Shown piece after piece: positions 42,618-52,110 of a DNA stretch of 64,000 nt. The notes under the pieces were generated by a model that saw only the letters and a program-made list of their open reading frames with translations, made no database searches and was not told where the DNA came from. The position numbers and the translations under genes are program-made. This stretch comes from Leptospira sp. GIMC2001 (GTDB taxonomy: Bacteria > Spirochaetota > Leptospiria > Leptospirales > Leptospiraceae): contig NZ_CP115468.1 in assembly GCF_028462125.1 (NCBI RefSeq), positions 772,001-836,000 on the forward strand, given 5' to 3'. Every line of letters begins with the position of its first letter. Positions within the stretch are counted from its first letter, which is position 1.

Positions 42618-43196
42618 ATGAAATCCACGACTCTCGAACTATTCTGGGTAGAGAAAATAAAGCTAACTCAGAACACGATAAATCTAACCAAAGGTCTCAC
42701 GGACAGCCAACTGGATTTCCCTGATGATTTGGCGCTTCCTAGCATAAGAAAATCCTTGCATGCAATGGTTTCGAATGATCGTCGCTTCGCAAATTACTTA
42801 CCGTTCTCATTGAAAATGAGTGGTTTGTTCCGCTTCTCACCTGCATCTCAGGATGAGATTGAGCGCGAATTGACTAAGATACGAGATCTTTTCAATCCTC
42901 CAGCTCTTCCGCCGAAATTATCCGAAATCATCATACGCGACCCAGGCAATATAGATTTATCCGATACCAACTCATCATTACTACCGCTCTTTAAATCTTG
43001 GGTCGGTGTTCTGAATTCGATTGAGAAAGCGATAGAGAACCTCTCCGAAGAGGATGCAATCTGTCTTCGATACTTTAGCTTATCAGGAATTTATGTGATT
43101 CCTGCAGCAATCAATATGACTGCCATGCAGAATCATTTCCTTTTAAAAGATGGGATTTTGCGTTTTCTCAATGATAAGAAATTTCCGAAAGTCTGA
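42618..43196 (+). CDS. Hypothetical helical protein, possibly DinB-like
   Basis: 192 residues from ATG 42618; an in-frame TTG at 42579 would add 13 residues, and neither start has a well-spaced ribosome site. The product is predicted all-helical: ELFWVEKIKLTQNTINLTKGLTDSQLDF, a central helix with RKSLHAMVSNDRRFANYLP, and a C-terminal helix pair with ITAMQNHFLLKDG-like sequence. The layout suggests a four-helix bundle of the DinB/YfiT type, but the three metal His residues cannot be placed with confidence. Convergent with the cyclase gene (11-bp gap). Confidence 0.5.
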   Translation: MKSTTLELFWVEKIKLTQNTINLTKGLTDSQLDFPDDLALPSIRKSLHAMVSNDRRFANYLPFSLKMSGLFRFSPASQDEIERELTKIRDLFNPPALPPKLSEIIIRDPGNIDLSDTNSSLLPLFKSWVGVLNSIEKAIENLSEEDAICLRYFSLSGIYVIPAAINMTAMQNHFLLKDGILRFLNDKKFPKV

Positions 43197-43207
43197 GAGA
43201 ACAGATA

Positions 43208-44446
43208 TTAACTTGACGATGGTGAGAAAAGTTGAATCTTTTCTTTCTTACCTCTAACATTTACCTCACCTGTATTCTTCCAAGTAAAATCTTTTGAACA
43301 GTGGTTGTATGTATCCAAAGTAACAAGTATACTTGAATCCAAGTCTTTTGTCAAAGACTCAACGCGAGATGCCAGATTCACGGTATCACCGATAATTGTG
43401 AATTCTTTTCGCTGTTCGGGTCCAATATCACCAAGCACTACTCTTCCACTATGGATACCAATCCCAATTTGAAAGGATTTGTTTGTAATATTTTTTATTT
43501 CTAAATTGATACTATCCATTTCTTTTTGCATCTCGATTGCGCATTCAATTGCTTTTTTTGCATGATCAGGTTGATCAATGGGTGCGCCGAAATAGGCAAG
43601 TATCCCATCACCCATAAATTTATCCAATGTCCCACCATATTTAAATATAACACTAACCATGCGAGTTAGGTAGGCATTCAAAAATTTCACAACATTTTCA
43701 CTGGATTCTGATTCTGAATAACTTGTAAAACCTCGTATATCTGCAAACAATACTGATACTTCTGGATTAGAGTAGGATTGATTTTTTCTCTGGTTCATGA
43801 TCACATCACTTACACTAGGTGAGAAATATCTTGCTAGTTTACTTCTCTGATTCTGTTCTTGGGCAAAAGCAGAAGCAACGATAATGGGACGCCTTGAGAC
43901 ATTGATTGCAATTAATACTGCGAATGTATAAATTAAACTAATAGAAGCAACCCAAGTTGGAAATTTTACACCCACGTAATCAATTAGGTACAATGTAAAC
44001 AAAAGTGAAGAGATGCCAGCGACTATAGAAGGAAGATGCCTTATTCCAGATGGTGCTGGTATAATGAAGAGCAGAAAAATTGTCATCATGACGATTGCAC
44101 CAATTTGAGGATATGGAGCGATGTTAATGGACATATAAATGGAAGCGAATATAAAGGGAATGTCGACCAAAGGGGCTGACCAGTGAATCAACCAATGGAG
44201 TTTGGAGTTGATTTTAGTTCCTCGAAGAATCAATAATGATATTAGAAAATAGATGAGCAATGCAGGTATTGGGATTCTCCAATCATCTTGTTTATAAAAA
44301 ATTCCCATAACAACAGACATGGCAAGCCAGAGAAATGTAGATATGGATCTAAAGAAGGCAATCTGTCTTGCATTTCTTGAATTCTCTTCTTCTAATATAG
44401 GCAAGATGTTGGAATTTATTTCACGATTGAAATATTTGAGAAACAT
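43208..44446 (-). CDS. Membrane-anchored class III adenylate cyclase
   Basis: 412 residues. About six membrane helices span residues 28-190, followed by a short signalling helix and a class III cyclase domain (about 222-405). Metal-binding Asp residues are in VLFADIRGF and KFMGDGILAYFG; the adenine-specifying Lys is in LDKFMGD and the matching Asp in IIGDTVNLASR, so ATP rather than GTP is the expected substrate. No HAMP or PAS is evident; the membrane part is the presumed sensor. It probably raises cytosolic cAMP. Confidence 0.88.
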   Translation of the reverse strand: MFLKYFNREINSNILPILEEENSRNARQIAFFRSISTFLWLAMSVVMGIFYKQDDWRIPIPALLIYFLISLLILRGTKINSKLHWLIHWSAPLVDIPFIFASIYMSINIAPYPQIGAIVMMTIFLLFIIPAPSGIRHLPSIVAGISSLLFTLYLIDYVGVKFPTWVASISLIYTFAVLIAINVSRRPIIVASAFAQEQNQRSKLARYFSPSVSDVIMNQRKNQSYSNPEVSVLFADIRGFTSYSESESSENVVKFLNAYLTRMVSVIFKYGGTLDKFMGDGILAYFGAPIDQPDHAKKAIECAIEMQKEMDSINLEIKNITNKSFQIGIGIHSGRVVLGDIGPEQRKEFTIIGDTVNLASRVESLTKDLDSSILVTLDTYNHCSKDFTWKNTGEVNVRGKKEKIQLFSPSSS

Positions 44447-44489
44447 AAATGTTAGATGAATCCAAAAAGACTTTCAAGTCAATTGCAAA

Positions 44490-45509
44490 TTATTCTCTAT
44501 TGCTTATAACGTGATTGATATTTCGATTCAAGTTTTTCCATCCAGTTCTTAATATTGGCGAATTTTTAAATTCTTCTATGAATTTTTCTTCTGAGATTGC
44601 GAGTAGATCTTGTATAGATTTAGTTTTTTCTAATATCATTAATGGAGAATATTCCCTTATCTGGGTTTTAACATTTTTCTTTCTAGCTGATACTCGATTC
44701 CAGGGGCATACATCTTGGCAAATATCACAGCCATAGATCCAATTCTTCGTTGGCAGATCAGTTGTATATTCTCCCTTCGTTTCAATTGTATGATGGGAAA
44801 TACAGAGATTCGCGTCCAATTGATAGGGAGCGACGATCGCTTGAGTTGGGCATGCGTCTATGCAAGCAGTACAGGTTCCACATCGATCCTTACTCATTCC
44901 TAGAATCGAATCAGGATCGCTGGTATTCTCTAAATTAGATTCGAATAGTAGATTGTTCTCACAGAGTATTACGGTAAGAAAAAAATAAGAACCCAATGAC
45001 GAATTGAGAAGTAATGTGTTCTTGCCAATCCATCCGAGTCCAGCTTGCCTTGCGAGAATCTTCTCGGGAATCGGAAGTGAGTCAACAGCTTGGCGAAACT
45101 TGGATTCTGGAAATGTCCTTCTTAAATATTCGATTATAGGTCGCGCTTTGTTTTTTAGAACATCATGGTAGTCTTGTCCCCACGCATACTTCGAAATTCT
45201 ATCTTCCCATTGAACCATAGCATCAGTTGATTCATTCGTAGGATAATAAACCGATCCAAGGACTATGCAGGAATTGACTGTGAATCCAAGATTCTCAAAA
45301 TCCATTCTTATAGACTGGCGTTCCGGAAACCAATCCATAGAAGCATAGAATTTATTTTCAATAAAACTTTGGATATTTTCACGATCTTGCAAGGGTAGCT
45401 TAGCTTCGGTGAATCCAACTAACTCAAAATGATTTTCCGCTGCAAGAAACTGGATTTGTTTTCTTACTGAACTGATAAAATCTTGAGTATGTTGGCTTTT
45501 ATTTTCCAT
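44490..45509 (-). CDS. queG: Epoxyqueuosine reductase
   Basis: 339 residues. It carries out the last step of queuosine synthesis, reducing epoxyqueuosine in tRNA with a cobalamin cofactor and two [4Fe-4S] clusters. The cluster motifs CGTCTACIDACP and CDICQDVCPWN are present, with the N-terminal cobalamin-binding domain (GYDYH-type motif here WGQDYHDVLK) and SLPIPEKILARQAGLGWIGKNT between. Begins 3 bp after the TrmH-like gene, so the two tRNA/rRNA modification genes are cotranscribed. Confidence 0.92.
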   Translation of the reverse strand: MENKSQHTQDFISSVRKQIQFLAAENHFELVGFTEAKLPLQDRENIQSFIENKFYASMDWFPERQSIRMDFENLGFTVNSCIVLGSVYYPTNESTDAMVQWEDRISKYAWGQDYHDVLKNKARPIIEYLRRTFPESKFRQAVDSLPIPEKILARQAGLGWIGKNTLLLNSSLGSYFFLTVILCENNLLFESNLENTSDPDSILGMSKDRCGTCTACIDACPTQAIVAPYQLDANLCISHHTIETKGEYTTDLPTKNWIYGCDICQDVCPWNRVSARKKNVKTQIREYSPLMILEKTKSIQDLLAISEEKFIEEFKNSPILRTGWKNLNRNINHVISNRE

Positions 45510-45512
45510 ATT

Positions 45513-46337
45513 TTATCTTGGATGCTTCATTCTATTTTGGAATTTAGATATTGATAGAATCGATGTTAGGCTGTGGGCAATATTCAGTGAATCAACAGAA
45601 TTGTCCATTGGAATGTTGATCAATTGATCGCAAAGGTCTAAGACATTTTGGTCCATTCCGAATGCTTCATTTCCAAGAATGAGAACCCATTTATCTGGAA
45701 AGGGAAAATCCCAAATCGGTATAGATGTCTTTGCATCTGTTTGTAGAGAAGTCCCAAGAATTCTATAACCATTTTGTTTCCATAAATCGATTGATCTTTC
45801 GATCGAATCGATTTTGGCAATTTTCATATTGAATACATTGCCCATGGAGACTCTAACAGATCTTCTAGAGTAGGGACTTGAGGTATATTGATCATAAGCA
45901 AAACTTTGAATTCCGAGAGCAACTGAGCTACGAAGTATCGATCCAATATTTTCTGCATCATGAACTCTATTGAGACAAATGATTTCTGAGCCAAGTTGTT
46001 CAATAGATAAAGATTTTGGAATATAGGATTCTGCTAATAGATTTCTATGAATTTTGAATCCTACCAACTGTTCAAGATTCTCCTCGGAAATTTGCAAAAT
46101 GAAACTTGGATCTATATTCTGTCTCAGGAAAAACTCGCAATTCCTTTCGATTGATTCCTTGGTTCCCAAGATAGATTTCAATGGGAGGTTCGATTCAATG
46201 AGTCTTTGTACAACTTTCTCATTTTCTGCAATAAAGACTTGGGAATCATTCTTCGGCACCTTGAGATTGCGGTATTCATTTAGCCTAGGATCTTCAAGGC
46301 TTACGTTTACTGCATTAGAATAGGGATTTTTTTCCAT
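45513..46337 (-). CDS. TrmH/SpoU-family RNA 2'-O-methyltransferase
   Basis: 274 residues. C-terminal SPOUT (trefoil knot) domain with motif 1 VHDAENIGSILRSSVALG, motif 2 LILGNEAFGMDQ and motif 3 IPMDNSVDSLNIAHSLTSIL. The N-terminal 90 residues resemble the substrate-binding domain of 23S rRNA Gm-type methyltransferases. The RNA target (tRNA or rRNA) is uncertain. First gene of a unit with queG. Confidence 0.87.
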   Translation of the reverse strand: MEKNPYSNAVNVSLEDPRLNEYRNLKVPKNDSQVFIAENEKVVQRLIESNLPLKSILGTKESIERNCEFFLRQNIDPSFILQISEENLEQLVGFKIHRNLLAESYIPKSLSIEQLGSEIICLNRVHDAENIGSILRSSVALGIQSFAYDQYTSSPYSRRSVRVSMGNVFNMKIAKIDSIERSIDLWKQNGYRILGTSLQTDAKTSIPIWDFPFPDKWVLILGNEAFGMDQNVLDLCDQLINIPMDNSVDSLNIAHSLTSILSISKFQNRMKHPR

Positions 46338-46472
46338 TTGGATTCATTCCCATTCAGTCCTCAGCTGAATGCAAAGGCAATGATCTTATCAATATTTTAT
46401 AAAAAATTTCTGATTCATTCAGATTTTGTCCGGGGTCTATTGTATTCTGTTTCTATAGATGAGGAACAGAAT

Positions 46473-46688
46473 ATGAATAATGTAAAAACCAACCCAGAAT
46501 CCAATACAATCAACCAGGCTCTGCTGAATAAATCAATTGCGAACAAGTCCATATCACTCAACGAATCCAGCCTTAATGCAAAAATCGATTGGCTAGCAGA
46601 TATGATGGCAGATGCGCTAATGGAAGAATCTAGAAAAAGAGTGCAGTTTCGTTTATTGAATAAGAACTTCAGTCCCGAAGCTGCTTAA
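46473..46688 (+). CDS. Small hypothetical protein (71 residues)
   Basis: Start at ATG 46473 is supported by GAGGA at 46461-46465 (7-nt spacing); the longer in-frame reading from 46338 has no ribosome site. Asn/Ser-rich N-terminus with near-repeats (LLNKSIANKSISLNESSLN), then an amphipathic helix (IDWLADMMADALMEESRKR). Cytosolic, no known motif. It ends 5 bp from the convergent DUF342 gene. Confidence 0.5.
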   Translation: MNNVKTNPESNTINQALLNKSIANKSISLNESSLNAKIDWLADMMADALMEESRKRVQFRLLNKNFSPEAA

Positions 46689-46693
46689 GCAGT

Positions 46694-48250
46694 TTACTTG
46701 CCTTGTTTCCAAGCTACCATGACTGCTTTGTCTTGGTTAGGAAAGAAATTTAGCATAAAAGAAGATTGTTGCTTGGAAATTTTTTCAAGTTGACGTCTGT
46801 ATTTGAGTGTCACGCCAGGAAATGCAAGATGTCGGATTACGACTTTGACATTGTCTGGATTGAATCTTTGCGTTTTCAAATATTCTAACTTTTGCGTAAA
46901 GAGCTCGATCACTTTTTTTCGTTTGGTATAGTCTTCGAAGATTTCTTTGAATTCAGCTTTCTTCGAATCATCCAGCTTACCGCGAGATCTTGTTACGGCT
47001 TCTTTGATCTTGATGATCTTTGGCTCAAGGTTTTCGAGTTCATTCTCATAATTTTTTAGTTTGATGATACCTTCATTGAATAGGCGATCATTTCTGTAAT
47101 GAAAACCTACTTCTATGGTTGTGTCTAGCTGTGCATTTGAACCTAGATTCGCGACAGATAGTCCATTGTATAAAAGAAGATCGGATGAAATAATTGATCC
47201 AGCATCCGCAGTAACAAAAACAGAACCTAAGCATAAGATCTTAGAATTGAGAATATAATTCTCTACGATTAGATCACCCGCGACTTCAATATTTGCGTTT
47301 TCTATAAATTTTGCATGAAGGTCGCCATTCACTTTTAAAAGACCTTTGTTTCGATCTCTACCTTTGATGCCGCCTTTGATGTCAAGAGTCTCAGCGACTT
47401 CAACATCCATTGATTCAACATTTCCATTTACGAATAGACTTGCTTTGCAGACTAGCTTCGAGCCATCTACAATGCTTCCTTGTACACGAATCGTTCCATC
47501 AAAATTGATATTACCTGTTTCTAAACCAACATCAGTTTCGATATTGAGTTCAGGAGATACTGTCACAGAATTATCTGTAGTAAAAATTACACCATTGCAA
47601 GTTGCATAATATACCTTTATCGTATATTCTTCGTTATCTGGATCATGTTGTTCATTGAAGCTGACATTCTTACCAACAATCAATTTTGGTCTTTTGATTG
47701 CTGGAGCATGGATGGTTTTACCGAAAACGTCCAATCCGGATTCACCAGGAATTCCTTCGAAATGGGATGCAACTTGTTCGCCTTGCTTTACATGAACAAA
47801 TCTTTCAATATTTCTAAAATCTGCAGATCCATCCTCTTTTATAACGACTCTTTGGGCTCGTGGGAAATTGAATTTAATCCAACCATCCACTCCAGGTTTC
47901 GCTGGAATTCCTTCGGCTACTGGGAAGTGAAGAACCTTTGTCAAATTTTCCTTAGATGCAAGGACTTTATTGATCTCTGCTACAACTTTCTGTAGCTTTT
48001 CATAATTATTGGGATTCTCTGGAATAGAAAATCGTTCGAAAGTAAGACTTATATCAGTGACAGTTGCTTCTTTGCCAACGAGCCATGAAGGTTTTACGAC
48101 GAGGGTTGCGAGAAGATTATCGTTTGAAACTTCCACATTCATTCCCCGATCTAAATTGTATTCTTGGGCTTGTGCTGCTTGAAATGGATTCATAGCAACT
48201 GTTGATTGCGTTCCGTCACTATTCGAATCTTTCAAATTTTTACCATCCAT
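46694..48250 (-). CDS. FapA-like DUF342 polymer-forming protein
   Basis: 518 residues from ATG 48250 (AAGGAA just upstream; an adjacent GTG at 48253 is an alternative). An N-terminal DUF342 region (about 90-200) with GIPGESGLDVFGK is followed by a long beta-helical/bactofilin-like stretch of short repeats (e.g. INFDGTIRVQGSIVDGSKLVCKAS broken by GNVES, KGGIKGRD) at about 235-390, and a C-terminal coiled-coil (about 395-460). Members of this family (FapA) occur widely, often with flagellar or membrane functions. No flagellar genes are nearby. Confidence 0.78.
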   Translation of the reverse strand: MDGKNLKDSNSDGTQSTVAMNPFQAAQAQEYNLDRGMNVEVSNDNLLATLVVKPSWLVGKEATVTDISLTFERFSIPENPNNYEKLQKVVAEINKVLASKENLTKVLHFPVAEGIPAKPGVDGWIKFNFPRAQRVVIKEDGSADFRNIERFVHVKQGEQVASHFEGIPGESGLDVFGKTIHAPAIKRPKLIVGKNVSFNEQHDPDNEEYTIKVYYATCNGVIFTTDNSVTVSPELNIETDVGLETGNINFDGTIRVQGSIVDGSKLVCKASLFVNGNVESMDVEVAETLDIKGGIKGRDRNKGLLKVNGDLHAKFIENANIEVAGDLIVENYILNSKILCLGSVFVTADAGSIISSDLLLYNGLSVANLGSNAQLDTTIEVGFHYRNDRLFNEGIIKLKNYENELENLEPKIIKIKEAVTRSRGKLDDSKKAEFKEIFEDYTKRKKVIELFTQKLEYLKTQRFNPDNVKVVIRHLAFPGVTLKYRRQLEKISKQQSSFMLNFFPNQDKAVMVAWKQGK

Positions 48251-48463
48251 CACATTCCTTGAGACGAATAAAACCTGTAAATCTCACACATCTTTTAATT
48301 TTTTCTAAAAATTTGTATGGATAGTGTATAAATCTTCGTCGTCTATAAGTTATTAACAATCTAAAACCCAAAATTTGCAAGTTCAGTTTTCTATTTGAAG
48401 CTTTTCACAATGACTTTATGAAAAACGAATGTTCAAGATAGATAGAAGAACGATTCCGAGCCC

Positions 48464-49510
48464 TTAAAACCAAGAAAAAAAGTATCCAAAGCATCTTGTT
48501 ACACCAGGAACGCCTGCAATTTGTGTATGGAGAGGCAGCTGGTCGCCATGAGTAATCACATTTGAGACCTCGAGGTAAACTGGATGCATTCGGTTGCGCA
48601 GGCAGGCGTGAATTTTGATAGATTCCTTATATGAAATTACGGGGTCATCGTAGCCATGAAGCAGGCTTAGGGGAGATTTAAATTGCGCTAATTTATAATA
48701 AGGCGAGAAATCTCTTTTTATCGAATTGGGCATCACTTCTCGAATTCCATCAATTAAGGACATCCGGAACTTTTTATCATTTAACATTTGTTTCATGAAG
48801 TCTCGAGCTGATTTGCTTAAGCCCTCAATTAGTTTGGGGCCTATAGCATTTTCCCCAGTCCGATACAGTCCATTGTCAAGAGCTAGATTGTAAACTGATT
48901 CGTTCACTTCGTTATGCAATTTCTTGTCTAAGTATCCAAGGAAATTGAGCATAACAATCAATCCCGCATAATTATCGATTTCAAAATTATCGACAGCATA
49001 AACTAATGATTCTCCAAATGAATTGTAAGAACCAACTAACATGGATGAGCGAACGAGGTCACTTACCTTGGGATCGGATAGTGCAATGAGTCCTAATGCA
49101 CCGGAAAAGCTTGCAGAGAAATACCCAACCTGACCGGGTTTGTGGAGATCTTCTCTCTCATAAAAATGTTTAAATAAATTGACTGACTTTTCAATGGTTA
49201 CTTCCCTTATCAGTAGGGATTTTACTTCCGATAACTCTGGACAGGCAACTGAGTATCCGCAGAGCGCAAGATTTTTTGCTAAGTTTTGGATTCGGACATC
49301 ATCAATTCCTAAAGCACTCATTCCATGAAGTAGGAATATTCCAGGTAGGTTTTTTGGGTCTTTACCTGGTGGATAGAAAAGTAAAGTTCTTGTTCGATTG
49401 CCTGGCGAAAATTCAAACTCAGTCTCATGAACTTGAGCTTTATCATTTTTTCGAATTCCGGAATAGTATCCGAGTAAAGGGATACCTTTAAGTAAGGGAT
49501 TTGCTTGCAT
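48464..49510 (-). CDS. Alpha/beta hydrolase (dienelactone-hydrolase-like)
   Basis: 348 residues, no clear signal peptide. HGMSALGIDD forms the oxyanion region, YFSASFSGAL carries the likely nucleophile Ser in a G/S-x-S-x-S/G elbow, LLHGYDDPVI holds Asp, and VITHGDQLP holds His. GATGGAA lies about 10 nt before the ATG. It overlaps the CheX-like gene by 23 nt, so the two are translationally linked. Substrate unknown. Confidence 0.72.
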   Translation of the reverse strand: MQANPLLKGIPLLGYYSGIRKNDKAQVHETEFEFSPGNRTRTLLFYPPGKDPKNLPGIFLLHGMSALGIDDVRIQNLAKNLALCGYSVACPELSEVKSLLIREVTIEKSVNLFKHFYEREDLHKPGQVGYFSASFSGALGLIALSDPKVSDLVRSSMLVGSYNSFGESLVYAVDNFEIDNYAGLIVMLNFLGYLDKKLHNEVNESVYNLALDNGLYRTGENAIGPKLIEGLSKSARDFMKQMLNDKKFRMSLIDGIREVMPNSIKRDFSPYYKLAQFKSPLSLLHGYDDPVISYKESIKIHACLRNRMHPVYLEVSNVITHGDQLPLHTQIAGVPGVTRCFGYFFSWF

Positions 49511-50012
49511 CAGTAAATTTTTCCATCAAGAGAATCAGAGTCATTCTCCCCAAATTGATTCCACCCCTCTTGTCTGTCAAAAAATATATGAGTATGTATT
49601 GCCTAAACCTTTTCATATCTACAGAAATCAATTTATGATTCAAATTTTCTGGAGGAAGTATGTCAATATTGAATCTTCCTTGCTTCATTTCACTGATTAG
49701 ACTTGCAGAAATTTGATTTGCAAACTCCAAAACTATCGATGATGAATGCGGCCTTGTTGTCGGATCGATTCCGAAACTATCAGCGATCTTAGGTAGCAGT
49801 TTTAATTTTGTATATCCGTCCATACACAAAAACATGGCGCCATTGACTTCACCTTCGAAGGCAACTTTCGTACAATTCTCAAAACAGATCCCTTCGTTCT
49901 TTGACGGTCCATAGGCTTCACGAATTGCTGATATGCGCAAAGTATTTCTGATATAGTCCGGTAGCACTTGTGAAATAGTAAGAATGAATTTTTCGTCTAA
50001 CAGTGGATCCAT
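49488..50012 (-). CDS. CheX-like protein
   Basis: 174 residues from ATG 50012; an in-frame TTG at 50057 overlaps the preceding gene and is an alternative. The domain (about 5-165) resembles CheX/CheC: an ExxN motif (EFAN) is visible in SSIVLEFANQIS, with a beta-rich GEVNGAMFLCMDG strand pair before it. CheX proteins dephosphorylate CheY-type receivers. Only one ExxN is seen, consistent with a CheX homodimer arrangement. Lies between a degenerate-GGDEF protein and a hydrolase, in an apparent three-gene unit. Confidence 0.65.
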   Translation of the reverse strand: MDPLLDEKFILTISQVLPDYIRNTLRISAIREAYGPSKNEGICFENCTKVAFEGEVNGAMFLCMDGYTKLKLLPKIADSFGIDPTTRPHSSSIVLEFANQISASLISEMKQGRFNIDILPPENLNHKLISVDMKRFRQYILIYFLTDKRGGINLGRMTLILLMEKFTDASKSLT

Positions 50013-50022
50013 TATTTTTTGC

Positions 50023-51279
50023 CTAAGCGGATAGCTTGTGACTTTTTCTTTTGGCAAGATTCAACTGGATGAAGGCGTTCTCTTCCCATTGACTAGGATC
50101 TATAAAATTAGCTTCACGTTTGGAGTAACCTAAAACAAATTCCGAATAGAAACCGTTCTCATCCATAAGTTTCAAGGTTTTATTCAAATGCTCACCTAGA
50201 TCTTCAACCTCGGTTGCAGTCAAAAAGAAACTGAGTGTGGATTCTTTGATTCGGAAGATTGAAGTTGGAAGCATCTCTGCAAGAAATGCGATAAATTCTT
50301 CTCTGTCATCCGAACCTGCAATCTCTAAAAGAAATAAAGAGGTCAGTTCTGTTGCATGGAATTTTTCCCGAAGTATAGTTTTGAAGTGATTTCGGTTATA
50401 GACCAATGTTCGCGGATCCATAATAGCAAGTTCGTATTCATTTCGAGCTTCCCATTCAAAAGCAAATCGATCTGCTTCCGATTGAAAAATCAATAGATCC
50501 TGATCGGTAAAGGAAGAAAGCGTCTCCATCATAATAGCCCCATAGATTCTATGTGGAGTGGAGATTGGGATATAAATTATTTTCCCATTTTCTGATCGTA
50601 TATGTATTCTTTGCATAAGGTTTGTGATGATCGTTGGGTCGGCTTCCAAATATGCATCCATATCACAATTGATAAAGAGATTTCCTCTCTGAATTAAGAA
50701 TTCCATAAAATTCTCTTTTTCAAATACAGTAAATAGTGAGTTATCGATTTTTGTGCGATTGGGAAGTTCTTGAATGAACTCTTTTACAATTGGACCCAAA
50801 GTTTCCTTTTTGAATCTATCCACGCGAAAATTTTTGATTCCGGCAGGTTCGAGATTATTTTCCTTGTTTTGCGATGAATTATTTTTTAAATTATATGAAA
50901 TATTTTCAAATGATTTATTCGAAGTTAGATGAATTTGATCACGTTTTTGATGATTTTTATCTTTTTCATGATTTTCTAATTCTTCATCCAATATATCTTC
51001 ATCACCTGAACTTTCCTGATTCGGAAAGCTTGAATATGGTTTCGAAAATTCTTTATCGGGTTCACCATATTTTCTAATCTCCCGGGTCACCATCGAATCT
51101 TTGGCTTCCGTACTTTCTGTATTTCCCATAAGCATTATGGTATAGAGAAATAGAGCCAGTAGAGTGATGGAGATTGCGCCAAGAGCTAAGGTTTCAATTG
51201 AGCCTGAACCCAGGATAGCAAGTGTTGGAAATCCGACGATTGCTGGGAAATAAATAATTCGTTTGTCTTTCATAATCAT
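50023..51279 (-). CDS. Membrane protein with GAF-like region and degenerate GGDEF domain
   Basis: 418 residues. Two hydrophobic segments (about 10-48) are followed by a polar, Glu/Asn/Lys-rich linker (about 55-150), a GAF-like region (about 165-275) and a C-terminal domain beginning AIMDPRTLVYNRNHF, which copies the DxLTxLxNRxxF entry of GGDEF domains. The GG[DE]EF catalytic loop itself is missing; the matching place reads RIKESTLSFFLTA, so no cyclic-di-GMP synthesis is expected. It could still bind a nucleotide or act as a signalling partner for the CheX-like protein next door. Confidence 0.6.
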   Translation of the reverse strand: MIMKDKRIIYFPAIVGFPTLAILGSGSIETLALGAISITLLALFLYTIMLMGNTESTEAKDSMVTREIRKYGEPDKEFSKPYSSFPNQESSGDEDILDEELENHEKDKNHQKRDQIHLTSNKSFENISYNLKNNSSQNKENNLEPAGIKNFRVDRFKKETLGPIVKEFIQELPNRTKIDNSLFTVFEKENFMEFLIQRGNLFINCDMDAYLEADPTIITNLMQRIHIRSENGKIIYIPISTPHRIYGAIMMETLSSFTDQDLLIFQSEADRFAFEWEARNEYELAIMDPRTLVYNRNHFKTILREKFHATELTSLFLLEIAGSDDREEFIAFLAEMLPTSIFRIKESTLSFFLTATEVEDLGEHLNKTLKLMDENGFYSEFVLGYSKREANFIDPSQWEENAFIQLNLAKRKSHKLSA

Positions 51280-51346
51280 TCTGCCGTATACTAATAGTAT
51301 CGGGAGAGATGGTTCTACCTAAACCGTTTTTCTAAGATGGGGAATT

Positions 51347-52084
51347 TTGAAACTCTACTCAGAACTTGCTGAATATTACTTCGATATTGAGAAACCAGGA
51401 CGAAAATTGGATGAAGAAATCCATTTTGTTTCTGAAGTATTCAAGCGACATAATGTAAAATCCGTTGTGGATATCGGATGTGGATCAGGAGAGCATGTAA
51501 AAGACCTACAAGCAATGGGTTTCAAAATCATGGGAATTGATTCCTCTCCGAAGATGATTGAAACAGCCAAGAATCGATTTCCGCATTGTCGATTTGAAGT
51601 AGGTCGTATGGAAGACTATAAATTAAAAGAGCCTATCGATGGCTTAGTCTGTCTATTCGGCACGTTCAATTATTTAATGACAAATGATGATATCAAAAAG
51701 TTTTTTCAGAATGCTTATAAGAATCTGAAGACTGCTGGCATTCTAATACTTGATGTGTGGAATGCGGAACCGATAAAGAGAATCAAGCGTAAACCATTGG
51801 GTCTTGTTGCAAATATAAGAGTTGGTGAGACAATGATTCGTCGTAATCGGGGATTTCGTTTAACGAGAGCAGATGATTTAACAATGGTTGAAGTCAATTA
51901 TGTTTATAACCTTAATAAATCCGATATCAAAGATAAGCATGTAATGCGAGTGTTCTATCCTCTTGAGATGGAAACTCCCATCAAAGAAGGAAAATTTGAA
52001 ATCCTCAATCAGTTTGGTGGCTTCAGTGGTGAAAAATTCAGAAAATATGGTGGAAGAATCCTTTACGTTCTAAAGAAACGATAA
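51347..52084 (+). CDS. SAM-dependent class I methyltransferase
   Basis: 245 residues from a TTG start at 51347 with GATGGGG just upstream. The SAM-binding motif VVDIGCGSGEHVKDL is at about 39-53, followed by GIDSSPKMIETA and the motif LVCLFGTFNYL. The C-terminal half has an extra beta region like that of methyltransferases acting on small molecules. No substrate can be inferred. The lpdA gene follows after 26 bp, possibly cotranscribed. Confidence 0.82.
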   Translation: MKLYSELAEYYFDIEKPGRKLDEEIHFVSEVFKRHNVKSVVDIGCGSGEHVKDLQAMGFKIMGIDSSPKMIETAKNRFPHCRFEVGRMEDYKLKEPIDGLVCLFGTFNYLMTNDDIKKFFQNAYKNLKTAGILILDVWNAEPIKRIKRKPLGLVANIRVGETMIRRNRGFRLTRADDLTMVEVNYVYNLNKSDIKDKHVMRVFYPLEMETPIKEGKFEILNQFGGFSGEKFRKYGGRILYVLKKR

Positions 52085-52110
52085 CATAATAGTCACAAAG
52101 AAGGTGATGT

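Noticed and set aside
46338..46472. N-terminal extension of the 71-residue protein
   Set aside because: No ribosome site at 46338, and GAGGA sits before the ATG at 46473.
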